NCBI GenBank assembly: GCA_040218145.1
Contig: JAVJQK010000113.1
Coordinates: 124,001 to 188,000, forward strand
From: Sandaracinaceae bacterium
Lineage (GTDB): Bacteria; Myxococcota_A; Polyangia; Polyangiales; Sandaracinaceae
DNA: 64,000 nt
Direction: 5' to 3'
Shown: piece after piece, positions 41,348-50,702 of the stretch
Layout of the letters: every line of letters starts with the position of its first letter
Numbering within the stretch: the stretch's first letter is position 1
Program-made: the position numbers and the translations under genes
The notes under the pieces: model-generated
What the model was told of the DNA's origin: nothing
Seen by the model: the letters and a program-made list of their open reading frames with translations, nothing else
Databases searched by the model: none

Positions 41348-42412
41348 GCCAGTCTGCTCGCAGATGAAACCGGTAACGGAGCCGCAGCTGAGGTCGAGCC
41401 ACGTGCCGTCGCTGGTGGCGATGACCGCGCACTGCTGGCCGGGCGTCGTGCCCTCGCCACCTCGCCAGTTCACGTAGGACGCCAGGTCGCCTCCCGGCCA
41501 ACGCCACTCCCCGACGGCGTTTCGCGTCATGCCGAGCCACCAGCTGTTGGTGGCTGGGTACAGCCCCTGAGCCGTCGAGCGTACCGTCCCGTTCTCGGTT
41601 CCGTTGTCGATGCGTACGAGAGCCATGCCGGCGGCGGAGCAGGTAGTCGTCGCGCTCGACCATGTGTTGTGCCGCGCCATCTCCCCGCAGAACATGTAGC
41701 GGCGGCCGCTCAGCGTCCGAACCGGACAGGGGCAAGCTCCTCCCTCGTCGGTCGCGCCATCGCAGTCCTGGTCCACCCCATCGCACGTCTCGGTGGCGCC
41801 GGGATTGATCCCCGCGTTGCCGTCATTGCAGTCATCAGAGGTCTCTGAGAGACCGCCCGGATTTGCGCAGGCCATCGTGACCGCGGGGCCAGCTCCGTAG
41901 CCGTCCGCATCGCCGTCGGCGTACCAGCTCAGTGGCCCCACCGCGCCGGCTTCGTCCACCATGCCATCGCAGTCTTCGTCGCCCCCACCGCATACTTCGA
42001 CCGAGTCGTCAGACAGATCCGAGCACGTGATCGCGCCCATCTCACACGCCGTCACGCCTTCCTCGCAGGCGTCCGCGTCCGGGCCATCGCAGGCCACGCC
42101 GACGTCGCCGTCCTCAGCGCCGTCGGGCGTCGACGGATCGCAGTCGTTGTCCACGCCGTCGCACAGCTCCGGCGTGGGGCTGCAGCCATCGACCGGCACT
42201 ACCGTCGAATCGCTGGCATCCGGGCCACCGTCGCGAACCCCCGAATCCTCCTGACCGGCGACGCACTGGCCGTCGAGGCACCTCTGCCCCGGTGCGCACT
42301 GGAGGTCTGTCGAGCAGACTCGGGTTCCCAGGCCCGAGCGCTGGAGGACGCAAGCGTTGAAGCCGACCACGCCGAGGAGCACGAACAGGGCGGTACACAG
42401 GCGACTGTCCAC
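41342..42412 (-). CDS. MopE-type repeat and C-type lectin lipoprotein
   Basis: The 356-residue protein has a signal with Cys21 (GFNAC). A Cys-rich stretch follows (CSTDLQCAPGQRCLDGQC), then Asp-rich putative metal-binding MopE repeats (PELCDGVDNDCD, EVCGGGDEDCDGMVDE, ETCDGVDQDCDGATDE). The C-terminal 120 residues look like a C-type lectin domain (RYMFCGEMARHNTWSSATTTC, WWLGMTRN, GQQCAVI, FICEQ). It is probably a surface, Ca-dependent sugar-binding protein. It stands alone on the minus strand inside the glycan locus. Start GTG 42412. Confidence 0.83.
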   Translation of the reverse strand: MDSRLCTALFVLLGVVGFNACVLQRSGLGTRVCSTDLQCAPGQRCLDGQCVAGQEDSGVRDGGPDASDSTVVPVDGCSPTPELCDGVDNDCDPSTPDGAEDGDVGVACDGPDADACEEGVTACEMGAITCSDLSDDSVEVCGGGDEDCDGMVDEAGAVGPLSWYADGDADGYGAGPAVTMACANPGGLSETSDDCNDGNAGINPGATETCDGVDQDCDGATDEGGACPCPVRTLSGRRYMFCGEMARHNTWSSATTTCSAAGMALVRIDNGTENGTVRSTAQGLYPATNSWWLGMTRNAVGEWRWPGGDLASYVNWRGGEGTTPGQQCAVIATSDGTWLDLSCGSVTGFICEQTGS

Positions 42413-42549
42413 GGCGTGAGCCTATCGCCGCGCGAGCGCGCCAAGCAACCCCCGGCCGCCCTGAATGCAATCGCCCCCTTGCGCTACTGACAGCCGTGCC
42501 CTTTGCTGCCCCCACGGTTCCTGCTAAGCACGCGACTCTCGGGAGGAAG

Positions 42550-43353
42550 ATGAGCTCCAAGATTGGCGTGATCACCCTCATGCGAGGCGAGAAGGACCTC
42601 GTGGAGGGACTCGACGAGAAGCTGCGCTGGACGCCAGAGTGGCATCTCGTTGAGACTGCAGGCGAAGTGACGTCCCTGGACCTCCAGCACCCCGGAGTCC
42701 AGCTGCACCACTTCCCCTTGCCGCTCGGGGCGTGTTTCGAGAACGCCAGGACCGAGGCGCTCCGGCACTGCTCCGCCAAGTGGGTCCTGGTGCTCGACAC
42801 CGATGAAGAGGTGGCTCCGCAAACGGTTTCCTATCTCGAGGGTCGTCTCGACGAGTGGGACGAACGCGGCGTGGCGGGCGTCTGGATGCCCAGGCTCAAC
42901 CATGTGCTCGGGCACCCCATGCGCTCGCCGAACCAATGGCCTGATTGGCAGCTGCGGCTCGTGCGCGCGGACAAGGTTCGGTTCCCCACCCGACTTCACG
43001 ACAAGTACGAAGTGGACGGTGAAGAGGAGCACCTGCCCTCCGATGAGGCTCACGCCATCCTCCACTATCCGTTCCGGTCGACGGCCCAGTACGTCGACAA
43101 GATGAATGTATACTCCACGATCGAGCTCGAGAACGTCGTCCCACGCGTCTTCCCCCCTGGCCTCGCCGCTGCGCGGGCGACGAAATACTTCCTGACGCGA
43201 TATCTCAGGCAAAAAGCCTTCCTGGACGGTCCCACGGGCCTCCACTTCTGCCTCGTGATGGCGTTCACGCGCTATCTCTCGGAGACCAAGAAGTGGGAGG
43301 CGCAGGTCGTAGGGACCGAGCTGGAAGGCCCGGCGGGCCATTTCATGCGCTGA
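42550..43353 (+). CDS. GT2 family glycosyltransferase (WaaE/KdtX-like)
   Basis: The 267-residue protein has a GT-A layout: SKIGVITLMRGEKDL, then NARTEALRHCSAKWVLVLDTDEEV, where the DTD motif would bind metal, and later DWQLRLVRADKVRF and HAILHYPFRS. It resembles WaaE/KdtX-type glucosyltransferases of lipopolysaccharide core, but the acceptor is not assignable. ATG 42550 is preferred; a GTG at 42496 would add 18 unrelated residues. It starts an eight-gene plus-strand block. Confidence 0.82.
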   Translation: MSSKIGVITLMRGEKDLVEGLDEKLRWTPEWHLVETAGEVTSLDLQHPGVQLHHFPLPLGACFENARTEALRHCSAKWVLVLDTDEEVAPQTVSYLEGRLDEWDERGVAGVWMPRLNHVLGHPMRSPNQWPDWQLRLVRADKVRFPTRLHDKYEVDGEEEHLPSDEAHAILHYPFRSTAQYVDKMNVYSTIELENVVPRVFPPGLAAARATKYFLTRYLRQKAFLDGPTGLHFCLVMAFTRYLSETKKWEAQVVGTELEGPAGHFMR

Positions 43354-43364
43354 GGGCGCCCCAC

Positions 43365-44561
43365 GTGCACACAGTCAAGCCCAATAGTTCTACCCGTCCC
43401 CCCGTCCGTCCCGCCGAGCGATTTCTCGTCTTTGGCGCTCCCCAGATCGAAGACGCCGAGATCGAGGAGGTGGTCGCGACGCTCCGCAGCGGGTGGCTGG
43501 GCAAGGGGCCGCGCGTCGCGGCTTTCGAGGAGTCCTTCGCCGCCTACAAGCGAGCGGAGCATCCGCTCGCGCTCAACTCGTGCACAGCGGCGCTGCACCT
43601 CAGTTTGCTGGCCTCGGGGATCGGCCCGGGCGACGAGGTCATCACGACCGCGATGACCTTCTGCGCGACCGTCAACTCGATCATCCACACGGGCGCCACT
43701 CCCGTGCTCTGCGATGTCGATCCCGTGACGCTCAACATCGACCCGGATGCCATCCGGGATCGGATCACCGACAAGACGCGCGCGATCCTGGTCGTGCACT
43801 TCGCGGGTCGAGCCTGCGAAATGGACGCCATCGAGGCCCTCGCTCGCGACCACGACCTGCGGATCATCGAAGATTGCGCTCACGCCATCGAGACGACCTA
43901 CAAAGGGCGTCCAGCCGGGACGATCGGTGACTTCGGCTGCTTCAGCTTCTACGCCACGAAGAACGTCGCGACAGGTGAAGGCGGCATGCTGCTGAGCAAG
44001 TATGCCCACGATGCCGAGCGCGCCAAGACGCTGTCCTTGCATGGTATGACGCGGGACGCCTGGAAGCGTTTCGCAGCGGAGGGCTATCGCCACTATCAGG
44101 TCGTCGAGCCCGGCTTCAAGTACAACATGATGGACATTCAGGCGGCGATCGGCATCCACCAGCTCGCGCGCGTCGACAACAACTGGGAGCGGCGCCTCCA
44201 GGTGTGGCGTCGCTACGACCAGGAGCTCGCTGACCTGCCGATCGATCTGCCGGCCTCTCCGGGTGGCGAGAGTCGCCATGGGTTGCATCTCTACACCATC
44301 CGTCTCCGGGAAGACGCCGGGCTGAGCCGCGACGCCTTTCTGCAGCGGATGACCGCAGAAGGGATCGGGACGGGGGTGCACTACCTGGCCATCCCCGAGC
44401 ACCCCGTCTACCAAGAGCGTCTCGGCTGGCGTCCGGAGGACTATCCGAACGCGATGCACTTCGGTCGCGATACGGCTTCGTTGCCGCTGTCCGCTCGGCT
44501 CACCGATTCGGACGTCGCTGACGTCATCGAAGCGACCCGCCGCGCGCTCGGCGCGAGCTGA
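43365..44561 (+). CDS. DegT/DnrJ/EryC1-family sugar aminotransferase
   Basis: The 398-residue PLP enzyme has SGWLGKGPRVAAFEESFAAY, LNSCTAALHLSLLASGIGPGDEVITTAMTFCAT, EDCAHAIETTYKGRPAGTIGDFGCFSFYATKN with the PLP lysine, and a GVHYLAIPEHPVY C-terminal segment. It transfers an amino group to a keto-sugar nucleotide. The WlbA-like dehydrogenase at 34799 could supply a 3-keto substrate, but that link is an inference. Start GTG 43365 with GAGGG eight bases upstream. Confidence 0.88.
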   Translation: MHTVKPNSSTRPPVRPAERFLVFGAPQIEDAEIEEVVATLRSGWLGKGPRVAAFEESFAAYKRAEHPLALNSCTAALHLSLLASGIGPGDEVITTAMTFCATVNSIIHTGATPVLCDVDPVTLNIDPDAIRDRITDKTRAILVVHFAGRACEMDAIEALARDHDLRIIEDCAHAIETTYKGRPAGTIGDFGCFSFYATKNVATGEGGMLLSKYAHDAERAKTLSLHGMTRDAWKRFAAEGYRHYQVVEPGFKYNMMDIQAAIGIHQLARVDNNWERRLQVWRRYDQELADLPIDLPASPGGESRHGLHLYTIRLREDAGLSRDAFLQRMTAEGIGTGVHYLAIPEHPVYQERLGWRPEDYPNAMHFGRDTASLPLSARLTDSDVADVIEATRRALGAS

Positions 44562-44565
44562 CCCG

Positions 44566-45834
44566 GTGCGAGACGTGCGCACCTCGAGCCAGCGCCCCAT
44601 GTCCGCAGGTGTCACGTCGCCACGCGCCGACAGCGCGTCGACGCGTGTCTTGCATTCCTTTCCGCTCTGGCTGCCCCGGACTCAGACGTGGCTCTACAAC
44701 GAGATCGTCGGGCTGCCGGACCGCATCACGAACCACATCTCCTGCATCGACACCTGGAACCTGGACCGGTTCGGTGTGCCCCGGCTGAGCTCCTTCTCGG
44801 CGGACCGCGACGAGTGGCTCGGGTCGCTCAAGGAGCCTTACCACCGCGTCAGGGACACACGTGGCGTCGGGTTCGTCGCGCGAACGCTGGAGCGGGGCGC
44901 GTTCCAGGCCTACCAGCGTCGCGCAGTACGACGAAACGGGATTCAGGTCGTGCACTCCCACTTCGGCACCGTGGGCTGGCAGAATCTACCCTCCATCGTC
45001 GGCACGGGGGCGCGCCATGTCGTGACCTTCTACGGCTACGATGTGAATCGAGTACCGGTGCAATTCGCGCGATGGCGCCGACGCTATCGGACGCTCTTCC
45101 GAACGGTGGATCGAGTTCTGTGCGAAGGCCCGCATATGGCGCGCTGTATCGAGAAGCTCGGTTGCCAACCCGAGAAGATCCGCGTTCACCATCTGGGTGT
45201 TGACCTGAGCGCGCTGGACTTTGAGCCGCGCAACTCACTGCCCCGCGCCCCGCTGCGGATCCTCATGGCCAGCTCGTTCCACGAGAAGAAAGGGATCCCG
45301 TACGGTGTCGCCGCAGTCGGGATGCTCAACCGCGACTTCCCGATCGCGCTCACTATCGTGGGGGACTCCACCGAAGACGGACGCTGCAGCGATGAGAAGG
45401 GGCGGATCCAGGACGCGGTTCGAGAGTATGGTCTACAGGATGTGACGACTTTCCTCGGCTACATCACCCACGCCGAGTTGTTGGAACAGGCGCGCAGCCA
45501 CCACGTCTACCTCGCGCCCTCGGTGACCGCGAGCGACGGCGACACCGAGGGTGGTGCGCCTGTGAGCGTCATCGAGATGCTTGGCACGGGCATGATGGTG
45601 GTCGCGACGCGCCACTGCGATATCCCGAACGTCGTACATCACGGCGAGAGCGGTCTGCTCGCCCCCGAGAGGGACCCCGAGGCGCTCGCGCGACATCTGC
45701 GCTGGCTGGTCGATCATCCAGACGCATGGACGGAGATGGCTCGCGTAGGACGACGGCACGTGGAGCGGGAGTTCGACCTCAGGGTGCAATCGGAACGACT
45801 GGCTGCCATGTACGAGGAGCTGGTGGAGGGTTGA
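44566..45834 (+). CDS. Glycosyltransferase (GT4 family, colanic-acid type)
   Basis: The 422-residue protein has HSFPLWLPRTQTWLYNEI, VVHSHFGTVGW, a GT-B donor half with ILMASSFHEKKGIPYGVAA, HAELLEQARSHHVYLAPSVTASDGDTEGGAPVSVIEML and LAPERDPEALA. This is a GT4 glycosyltransferase typical of exopolysaccharide loci. The start is uncertain: GTG 44566 is given, and an ATG at 44599 also precedes the family region. It is four bases after the aminotransferase gene. Confidence 0.85.
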   Translation: MRDVRTSSQRPMSAGVTSPRADSASTRVLHSFPLWLPRTQTWLYNEIVGLPDRITNHISCIDTWNLDRFGVPRLSSFSADRDEWLGSLKEPYHRVRDTRGVGFVARTLERGAFQAYQRRAVRRNGIQVVHSHFGTVGWQNLPSIVGTGARHVVTFYGYDVNRVPVQFARWRRRYRTLFRTVDRVLCEGPHMARCIEKLGCQPEKIRVHHLGVDLSALDFEPRNSLPRAPLRILMASSFHEKKGIPYGVAAVGMLNRDFPIALTIVGDSTEDGRCSDEKGRIQDAVREYGLQDVTTFLGYITHAELLEQARSHHVYLAPSVTASDGDTEGGAPVSVIEMLGTGMMVVATRHCDIPNVVHHGESGLLAPERDPEALARHLRWLVDHPDAWTEMARVGRRHVEREFDLRVQSERLAAMYEELVEG

Positions 45835-45838
45835 TGCG

Positions 45839-46672
45839 ATGCCACTGGATATGCTGCTTCGAAGCCAGCTGACTCACATTCGCAGGGGCATGGCGCGCTC
45901 GATGTTGCTGAGCCGAGTCGCGGCGTACGCATCCAGACAACTGCAAGGAGTCGTCTGCGAACGACTCGGCGGGGACCCCGACTCCGACCGGAACGGCGAG
46001 CAGCGCCTCATCGAGGTGCTGGGCCCTCACATCTCCACGTTCGTGGATGTGGGAGCGAACGTGGGCGACTGGAGCGCCCGCGTGGTGGGCGCCGCCAGTC
46101 AGCTCGAGCGCGGTCACTTGCTCGAACCCAACCGCGCGGCGTGCGCTCGGCTCGAGGAGCGGTTCGCGGACCTAACGTCACTCCGGATCCACCCGGTGGC
46201 GGCCGCACGCACACCCGGAACGATCGAGTTCTTCGAGGAGCCCGGCTGCGGCGAGACGTCGTCGACCGTCGCTGGCTCGAGTCGCGCGGACGCGGTGCGG
46301 CGCGAGGTTCCTTGTACCACGGTCGACGCGTTCCTGGGCGACGAGGGCATCGAGGAGCTGGACTGGCTCAAGATCGACGCCGAGGGAGCTGATCTCGCGG
46401 TACTGCAGGGGGCGATCGGATCGCTGTCTGCTCATCGCGTCAGATGGGTCCAGTTCGAGTACAACGGCGCGTGGATCCGCGCCGGCGCGCGCTTGAGCGA
46501 CGCCCTCGAATTGCTGGACGATCACGGCTATCGGACGCTGTTGATCCATCCGCGCGGGCTCCTCGACTTTCCGTACGACATCTACCGAGACTTCTACGGG
46601 TACTCGAACTTCCTGGCCGCCAGCCCGTCGTCGCGCGACGCTCTGGCTCCACTACTCGCTGGCGCCGCGTGA
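45839..46672 (+). CDS. FkbM-family methyltransferase
   Basis: The 277-residue protein has the FkbM SAM site TFVDVGANVGDWSARVV, acidic segment HLLEPNRAACARLEERF, then CTTVDAFL and LDWLKIDAEGADLAVLQGA. It should O-methylate a sugar or lipid in the glycan pathway. GGAGGG precedes ATG 45839, four bases after the previous stop. The N-terminal 50 residues are a helical extension before the catalytic domain. Confidence 0.88.
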   Translation: MPLDMLLRSQLTHIRRGMARSMLLSRVAAYASRQLQGVVCERLGGDPDSDRNGEQRLIEVLGPHISTFVDVGANVGDWSARVVGAASQLERGHLLEPNRAACARLEERFADLTSLRIHPVAAARTPGTIEFFEEPGCGETSSTVAGSSRADAVRREVPCTTVDAFLGDEGIEELDWLKIDAEGADLAVLQGAIGSLSAHRVRWVQFEYNGAWIRAGARLSDALELLDDHGYRTLLIHPRGLLDFPYDIYRDFYGYSNFLAASPSSRDALAPLLAGAA

Positions 46673-46709
46673 TGGTCGCGCTGGCACCGCGAGCTTGCTC
46701 GCCCGCGAC

Positions 46710-48227
46710 ATGACGCTCCCGCCGCATGCTCCCGCGGACGAGAACCGGAGTTCTCTTGCCGACCGAGTTCTCGGGGGGATCGCGTGGAGCGCGCTCGGTA
46801 ACGTGTTCCAGCAGGTCGTGGCTTTCGGCATCTCCGTCACGCTCGCCCGACTCCTCAGCCCCCGGGAGTTCGGAGTGCTGGCGATGGTCACCGTGCTCCT
46901 CGGTTTCGGCAACCTCCTCGCCGAGCTCGGCTTCACCGCCGCTCTGATCCAGCGGAAGGACCTCTCCCCGGCGCATCTGGACTCCGCCTTCTGGCTCACG
47001 CTGGCGTCCGGCTCGCTCCTGGGCCTCGGCTTCGCCCTCGCCGCCCCAGCAGTGGCGCGGTTCTACTCTGAGCCGCAGCTGGTCGCGGTGACGCGGGTGA
47101 TGGCGGTGAACTTCGTCCTCGTCCCGACCGCGGCCGTACAGCTCGCGCTCATGCAACGCGAGATGCGATTCAAGAAGCTGGCTGCCATCGGCGTGGGCAA
47201 GGTGGTGCTCGCCGGCGCCGTCGGCGTCACGCTCGCGGCGCTCGACCAAGGGATCTGGAGCCTCGTCGCCCACAGCTTGTGTCTGAGCGCGTTTGGTACC
47301 GCCGGCCTTTGGTTGTTCTCGAGTTGGCGTCCGAGACTCCGGTTCTCGGTGTCATCCGCGCGCGAACTCTGGGACTACAGCGGCAGCCTCATCGGCTTCG
47401 GAGTTGCTAACTTCTGGGCGCGCAACGCCGACAACATACTGGTAGGCCGGTTCATCGGGGCCACCGGCCTCGGGATCTACTCGCGTGCGTACAGCACCAT
47501 GCTGCTTCCACTCAACCAGATCGCCGCCGTGCTGACGACCGTGATGTTCCCGGCGCTCGCCTCGATCCAGGATGACCGCGAACGACTTGCCAGCGTCTAT
47601 CTGCGGGCCGTGGGCGGGGTGGCGCTGGTCACGACGCCCGTCATGCTCGGTGTCTTCGTGCTCGCGGAGGACTTCGTGCTGGCTGTCTTTGGCTCACAGT
47701 GGGCCGGAGTCGTGCCGGTGCTTCAGGTCCTCGTGCTGCTCGGGGTCATGCAGTCGCTGGCCTCGACAGTGGGGTGGCTGTACCAGGCGCTCGGCCACAC
47801 CCGAATGATGTTCCGGTGGGGGCTCTTCTCGAGCGCGGTCATCGTGGCGGCGATTGGTGTCGGCGTCTGGATGGGTTCTCCCGTCTCGGTCGCGGGCGCC
47901 TACGCCGGCGCCAGCGTCCTCTTGACGCCGCTCGCACTGCTCCTGCCAGGGCGGCTCGTCGGATTGGGGGTCGCCGACTTCACCAGAGCGATCTGGGGCC
48001 CGCTCGCCGCCGGCGTTCTCATGGCGGTAACGATCGGTGCGCTTCGCCGCTGGAGCCCCTTGCCAGCCGCTCCGTGGCCACACCTCCTGATCCTGGCGCC
48101 GCTCGGGGCCCTGATCTATTGGGTGGCTGTGAGTCAGATCTTCCGGGTGGAGAGCTACGTGTCACTCCGCACGCTGCTCCTGCAGAAGCTTCGAGGGCGC
48201 GCAGCGTCCACCCCGAACGATTCATGA
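46710..48227 (+). CDS. Polysaccharide flippase (MOP/Wzx, WzxC-like)
   Basis: The 505-residue membrane protein has about 12-14 hydrophobic helices with the WzxC-type start GGIAWSALGNVFQQVVAFGISVTLARLLSPREFGVLAM. NADNILVGRFIGATGLGIYSRAYSTMLLPLNQI and LASIQDDRERL are typical polysaccharide-export motifs. It flips lipid-linked repeat units across the inner membrane. ATG 46710 is chosen; TTG 46695 is an alternative. It lies in the eight-gene block and its stop overlaps the next start as ATGA. Confidence 0.9.
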   Translation: MTLPPHAPADENRSSLADRVLGGIAWSALGNVFQQVVAFGISVTLARLLSPREFGVLAMVTVLLGFGNLLAELGFTAALIQRKDLSPAHLDSAFWLTLASGSLLGLGFALAAPAVARFYSEPQLVAVTRVMAVNFVLVPTAAVQLALMQREMRFKKLAAIGVGKVVLAGAVGVTLAALDQGIWSLVAHSLCLSAFGTAGLWLFSSWRPRLRFSVSSARELWDYSGSLIGFGVANFWARNADNILVGRFIGATGLGIYSRAYSTMLLPLNQIAAVLTTVMFPALASIQDDRERLASVYLRAVGGVALVTTPVMLGVFVLAEDFVLAVFGSQWAGVVPVLQVLVLLGVMQSLASTVGWLYQALGHTRMMFRWGLFSSAVIVAAIGVGVWMGSPVSVAGAYAGASVLLTPLALLLPGRLVGLGVADFTRAIWGPLAAGVLMAVTIGALRRWSPLPAAPWPHLLILAPLGALIYWVAVSQIFRVESYVSLRTLLLQKLRGRAASTPNDS

Positions 48228-49471
48228 GTACTCGCGACGCGATCCGCACCTTCCTCTGGAACTCCGCGCGTGATGCGCAGCGGACCCTTCGAGGCAAGCC
48301 GCTCGCACTTGTGCCATTGGCTGGCGCCACCCTCGACAGGAGAGACGTCGCGATCGCGAGCGCCTGGCGCGATCGTCCGGACCGATGGCTCGACCCCGAG
48401 CCGGTGCGGGCGTATGAGCGCGCGTTCGCCCGATGGAATGCGTCTCGTCATGCCTTCGCGTTCGGCAAGGGAAGGGTCGCCCTCAGTGGGATCATCAGCG
48501 CGATGGGTCTCGGCCCCGGTGACGAGGTCATCATCCCGGGGTTCACCTGCGTGGTCGTGCCCAACGCGTTTCGGTTCGCAGGCGTCACCGTTCGCTTCGC
48601 CGACATCGAGTTGGACACCTACGGCCCATCTGTCGACGCCATCCGCCGGCTGGTCAGCGCGCGGACCAAAGCTGTGCTGGTCCATCACCTGTTCGGCCTA
48701 GTCTGCCTCGATTACGACAGGATCTTGGATCTTTGCCACACCCGCAGAATCAGGGTCATCGAGGATTGCGCCCACGCGACTGGCGCGCGGTACCGAGGGC
48801 AGCGAATCGGGCACTTCGGCGACGCAGCGTTCTACAGCTCGGAACACTCCAAGGTGTTCTCCACCGTTCAAGGGGGGATGGCGACTACGAACGATCCCGA
48901 GCTCGCTCGTGGGCTCGCAGAATTCCAGAGGTCGTCCTCTCCTCTCGACCCGGGCACCCTGTCACGCTTGCTTCGCACGTGCCGAAAGGACTACCTCACG
49001 AATGCCCACCCCCATCGCGCCCTCATTCGACACCCGGCGGCGCTGTGCATGAGCTCGAGCGCGGTCGCTTCCACGACGGCAGATGAGGTGCGAGGGAACC
49101 GGCCAGACAACTACAGGCTTTCGCTCGCGGCCCCTCTCGCCGAACTCGGGCTATCGCAGCTCTCGAAGCTGGACAGCCTGAACGCCCGGCGCCGGCGCCA
49201 AGCCGCCAAGTGGCGTGAATGGGCGGAGGAGCGTGGGTACGGGGCCCCATGGATCGCCCCGGAGTCGGAGCCGGTGTTCCTCCGCTATCCACTGACCGTC
49301 CCCGCCGCGGTGAAGCGCAGACCTCGCGTCATCGAGGAGGAGCTCGGCGTGGAGTGTGGTGTCTGGTTCACCTCACCGCTTCACCCCTCGCCCGAGCGAG
49401 TGGAGGGTTGTCCCAACGCCTACACCGCCGTTGAGACGTGCGTGAACCTGCCATGCCTGGTGCCAGAATGA
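48224..49471 (+). CDS. DegT-type PLP aminotransferase
   Basis: The 415-residue protein has SRHAFAFGKGRVALSGIISAMGLGPGDEVIIPGFTCVVVPNAF, IEDCAHATGARYRGQRIGHFGDAAFYSSEHSK with the PLP Lys, and QGGMATTNDPE. It is divergent from the two other DegT-type enzymes in the locus, with a longer N-terminus; SSEHSK replaces the usual S-F/Y-x-K context. It probably aminates a keto-sugar nucleotide. ATG 48224 overlaps the flippase stop as ATGA. Confidence 0.84.
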   Translation: MSTRDAIRTFLWNSARDAQRTLRGKPLALVPLAGATLDRRDVAIASAWRDRPDRWLDPEPVRAYERAFARWNASRHAFAFGKGRVALSGIISAMGLGPGDEVIIPGFTCVVVPNAFRFAGVTVRFADIELDTYGPSVDAIRRLVSARTKAVLVHHLFGLVCLDYDRILDLCHTRRIRVIEDCAHATGARYRGQRIGHFGDAAFYSSEHSKVFSTVQGGMATTNDPELARGLAEFQRSSSPLDPGTLSRLLRTCRKDYLTNAHPHRALIRHPAALCMSSSAVASTTADEVRGNRPDNYRLSLAAPLAELGLSQLSKLDSLNARRRRQAAKWREWAEERGYGAPWIAPESEPVFLRYPLTVPAAVKRRPRVIEEELGVECGVWFTSPLHPSPERVEGCPNAYTAVETCVNLPCLVPE

Positions 49472-50052
49472 CCCTTCTTCGACACGCGAGACAGCTCCCG
49501 ACGCTCGCGGGGGAGTTCGCCCGCGAGCTCGTTCTTGCCGCGGTTCGCTCCACCAACTCGGACCTGGGACGCTTCGCTCGAGCAACACTCTTTCACACGC
49601 GCGCCCACATCGACACCGATGTGAGGATCACGCACCCGAGACAGTTCTCAGCGCCGGCCGGTGCGGCCGTCTTCCATGGCACCTACATCCTCAACACGCG
49701 CGGCACGGTGACGCTGGGCCGCCGCAGCCATCTGGGCGCCGGTTGCTACGTCAACGCATCGCGCGGCCGCCTGATCCTGGGCGATGATGTCGTCGTCGGC
49801 CCAAAATGCGTATTCGTGTGCAACTCGAACCACTTCGAGTACGCGAAGGCCGTCAGCGAGACGTACAAGACTGGCGACATCGTCATCGGTAACAACGTCT
49901 TCCTTGGTGCGGCCTGCACCGTCCTGCCGAACACGATCATCGAGGACAACGTGGTGGTCGCCGCGGGGGCAGTCGTGCGAGGGACGCTTGCGTCGAACCG
50001 GATCTACGGCGGCGTGCCGTGCAAGGAACTGTCCGAAGGGTGGTACGAATGA
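49468..50052 (+). CDS. Hexapeptide-repeat acyltransferase
   Basis: The 194-residue protein has a left-handed beta-helix: VTLGRRSHLGAGCYVNASRGRLILGDDVVVGPKCVFVCNSNH, then IGNNVFLGAACTVLPNTIIEDNVVVAAGAVVRG and GGVPCKEL. This is the maltose/galactoside acetyltransferase fold; it likely O-acetylates a sugar. The start is taken as ATG 49468, which overlaps the previous stop as ATGA; ATG 49453 or GTG 49438 would give longer forms. Confidence 0.85.
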   Translation: MTLLRHARQLPTLAGEFARELVLAAVRSTNSDLGRFARATLFHTRAHIDTDVRITHPRQFSAPAGAAVFHGTYILNTRGTVTLGRRSHLGAGCYVNASRGRLILGDDVVVGPKCVFVCNSNHFEYAKAVSETYKTGDIVIGNNVFLGAACTVLPNTIIEDNVVVAAGAVVRGTLASNRIYGGVPCKELSEGWYE

Positions 50053-50699
50053 CTCGTGGTTCGCACAACTGGCTCATCCACGAGCTGAACCAGAAGATCG
50101 CTGAAGGTCTCACCTACCGTGGGCGCGTTGTCGATCTCGGATGCGGGACCGCACCCTACAGAGACCTCATCTTGCAGACGGCGGATGAGTACATCGGTGT
50201 CGACTGGGTGGAGTCACTCCACGACCGTTCGCACGTGGACGTGAACGCCGACCTCAACCAGCCGCTCCCCTTCGCGTCGGAGTTCGCGGACACGGTCGTT
50301 TCGTTTCAGGTGCTCGAGCATATCGCGAACCCGACTCTGCTGCTATCGGAAGCCCATCGCATCCTCAAACCCGGCGGCGCGCTCCACGTGACAGTGCCTT
50401 TCATGTGGCACATTCATGAAGCCCCGCACGACTACTTCCGATACACCGAGTACGGTCTCAGGCACATCCTTGAAGGAGCCGGCTTCACTGGGATCGATAT
50501 CGTACCGAACACGGGTTTCTGGCAAACTTGGTTCTTGAAGCTCAACTACCAAACGGTGCGCTTCGCCCGCGGCCCGCTCAGCCTTCCGCTACGGGCCTTC
50601 TGGCGGTCGAATCAGATCCTGGCTCCCGTCCTCGACCGACTCGACCCTCAGCCCGCGGAGACGGCCAGCTACACAGTGACCGCACGTCGAGCGCGATAG
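50049..50699 (+). CDS. Class I SAM-dependent methyltransferase
   Basis: The 216-residue protein has the SAM motif GRVVDLGCGTAPYRDLIL, an acidic loop EYIGVDWVE, then VVSFQVLEHIANPTLLLSEAHRILKPGGALHVTVPF. It is probably an O-methyltransferase acting in glycan decoration. ATG 50049 overlaps the previous stop (ATGA). It is the last gene of the plus-strand block and ends three bases before the convergent GT4 gene. Confidence 0.87.
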   Translation: MTRGSHNWLIHELNQKIAEGLTYRGRVVDLGCGTAPYRDLILQTADEYIGVDWVESLHDRSHVDVNADLNQPLPFASEFADTVVSFQVLEHIANPTLLLSEAHRILKPGGALHVTVPFMWHIHEAPHDYFRYTEYGLRHILEGAGFTGIDIVPNTGFWQTWFLKLNYQTVRFARGPLSLPLRAFWRSNQILAPVLDRLDPQPAETASYTVTARRAR

Positions 50700-50702
50700 C
50701 TC

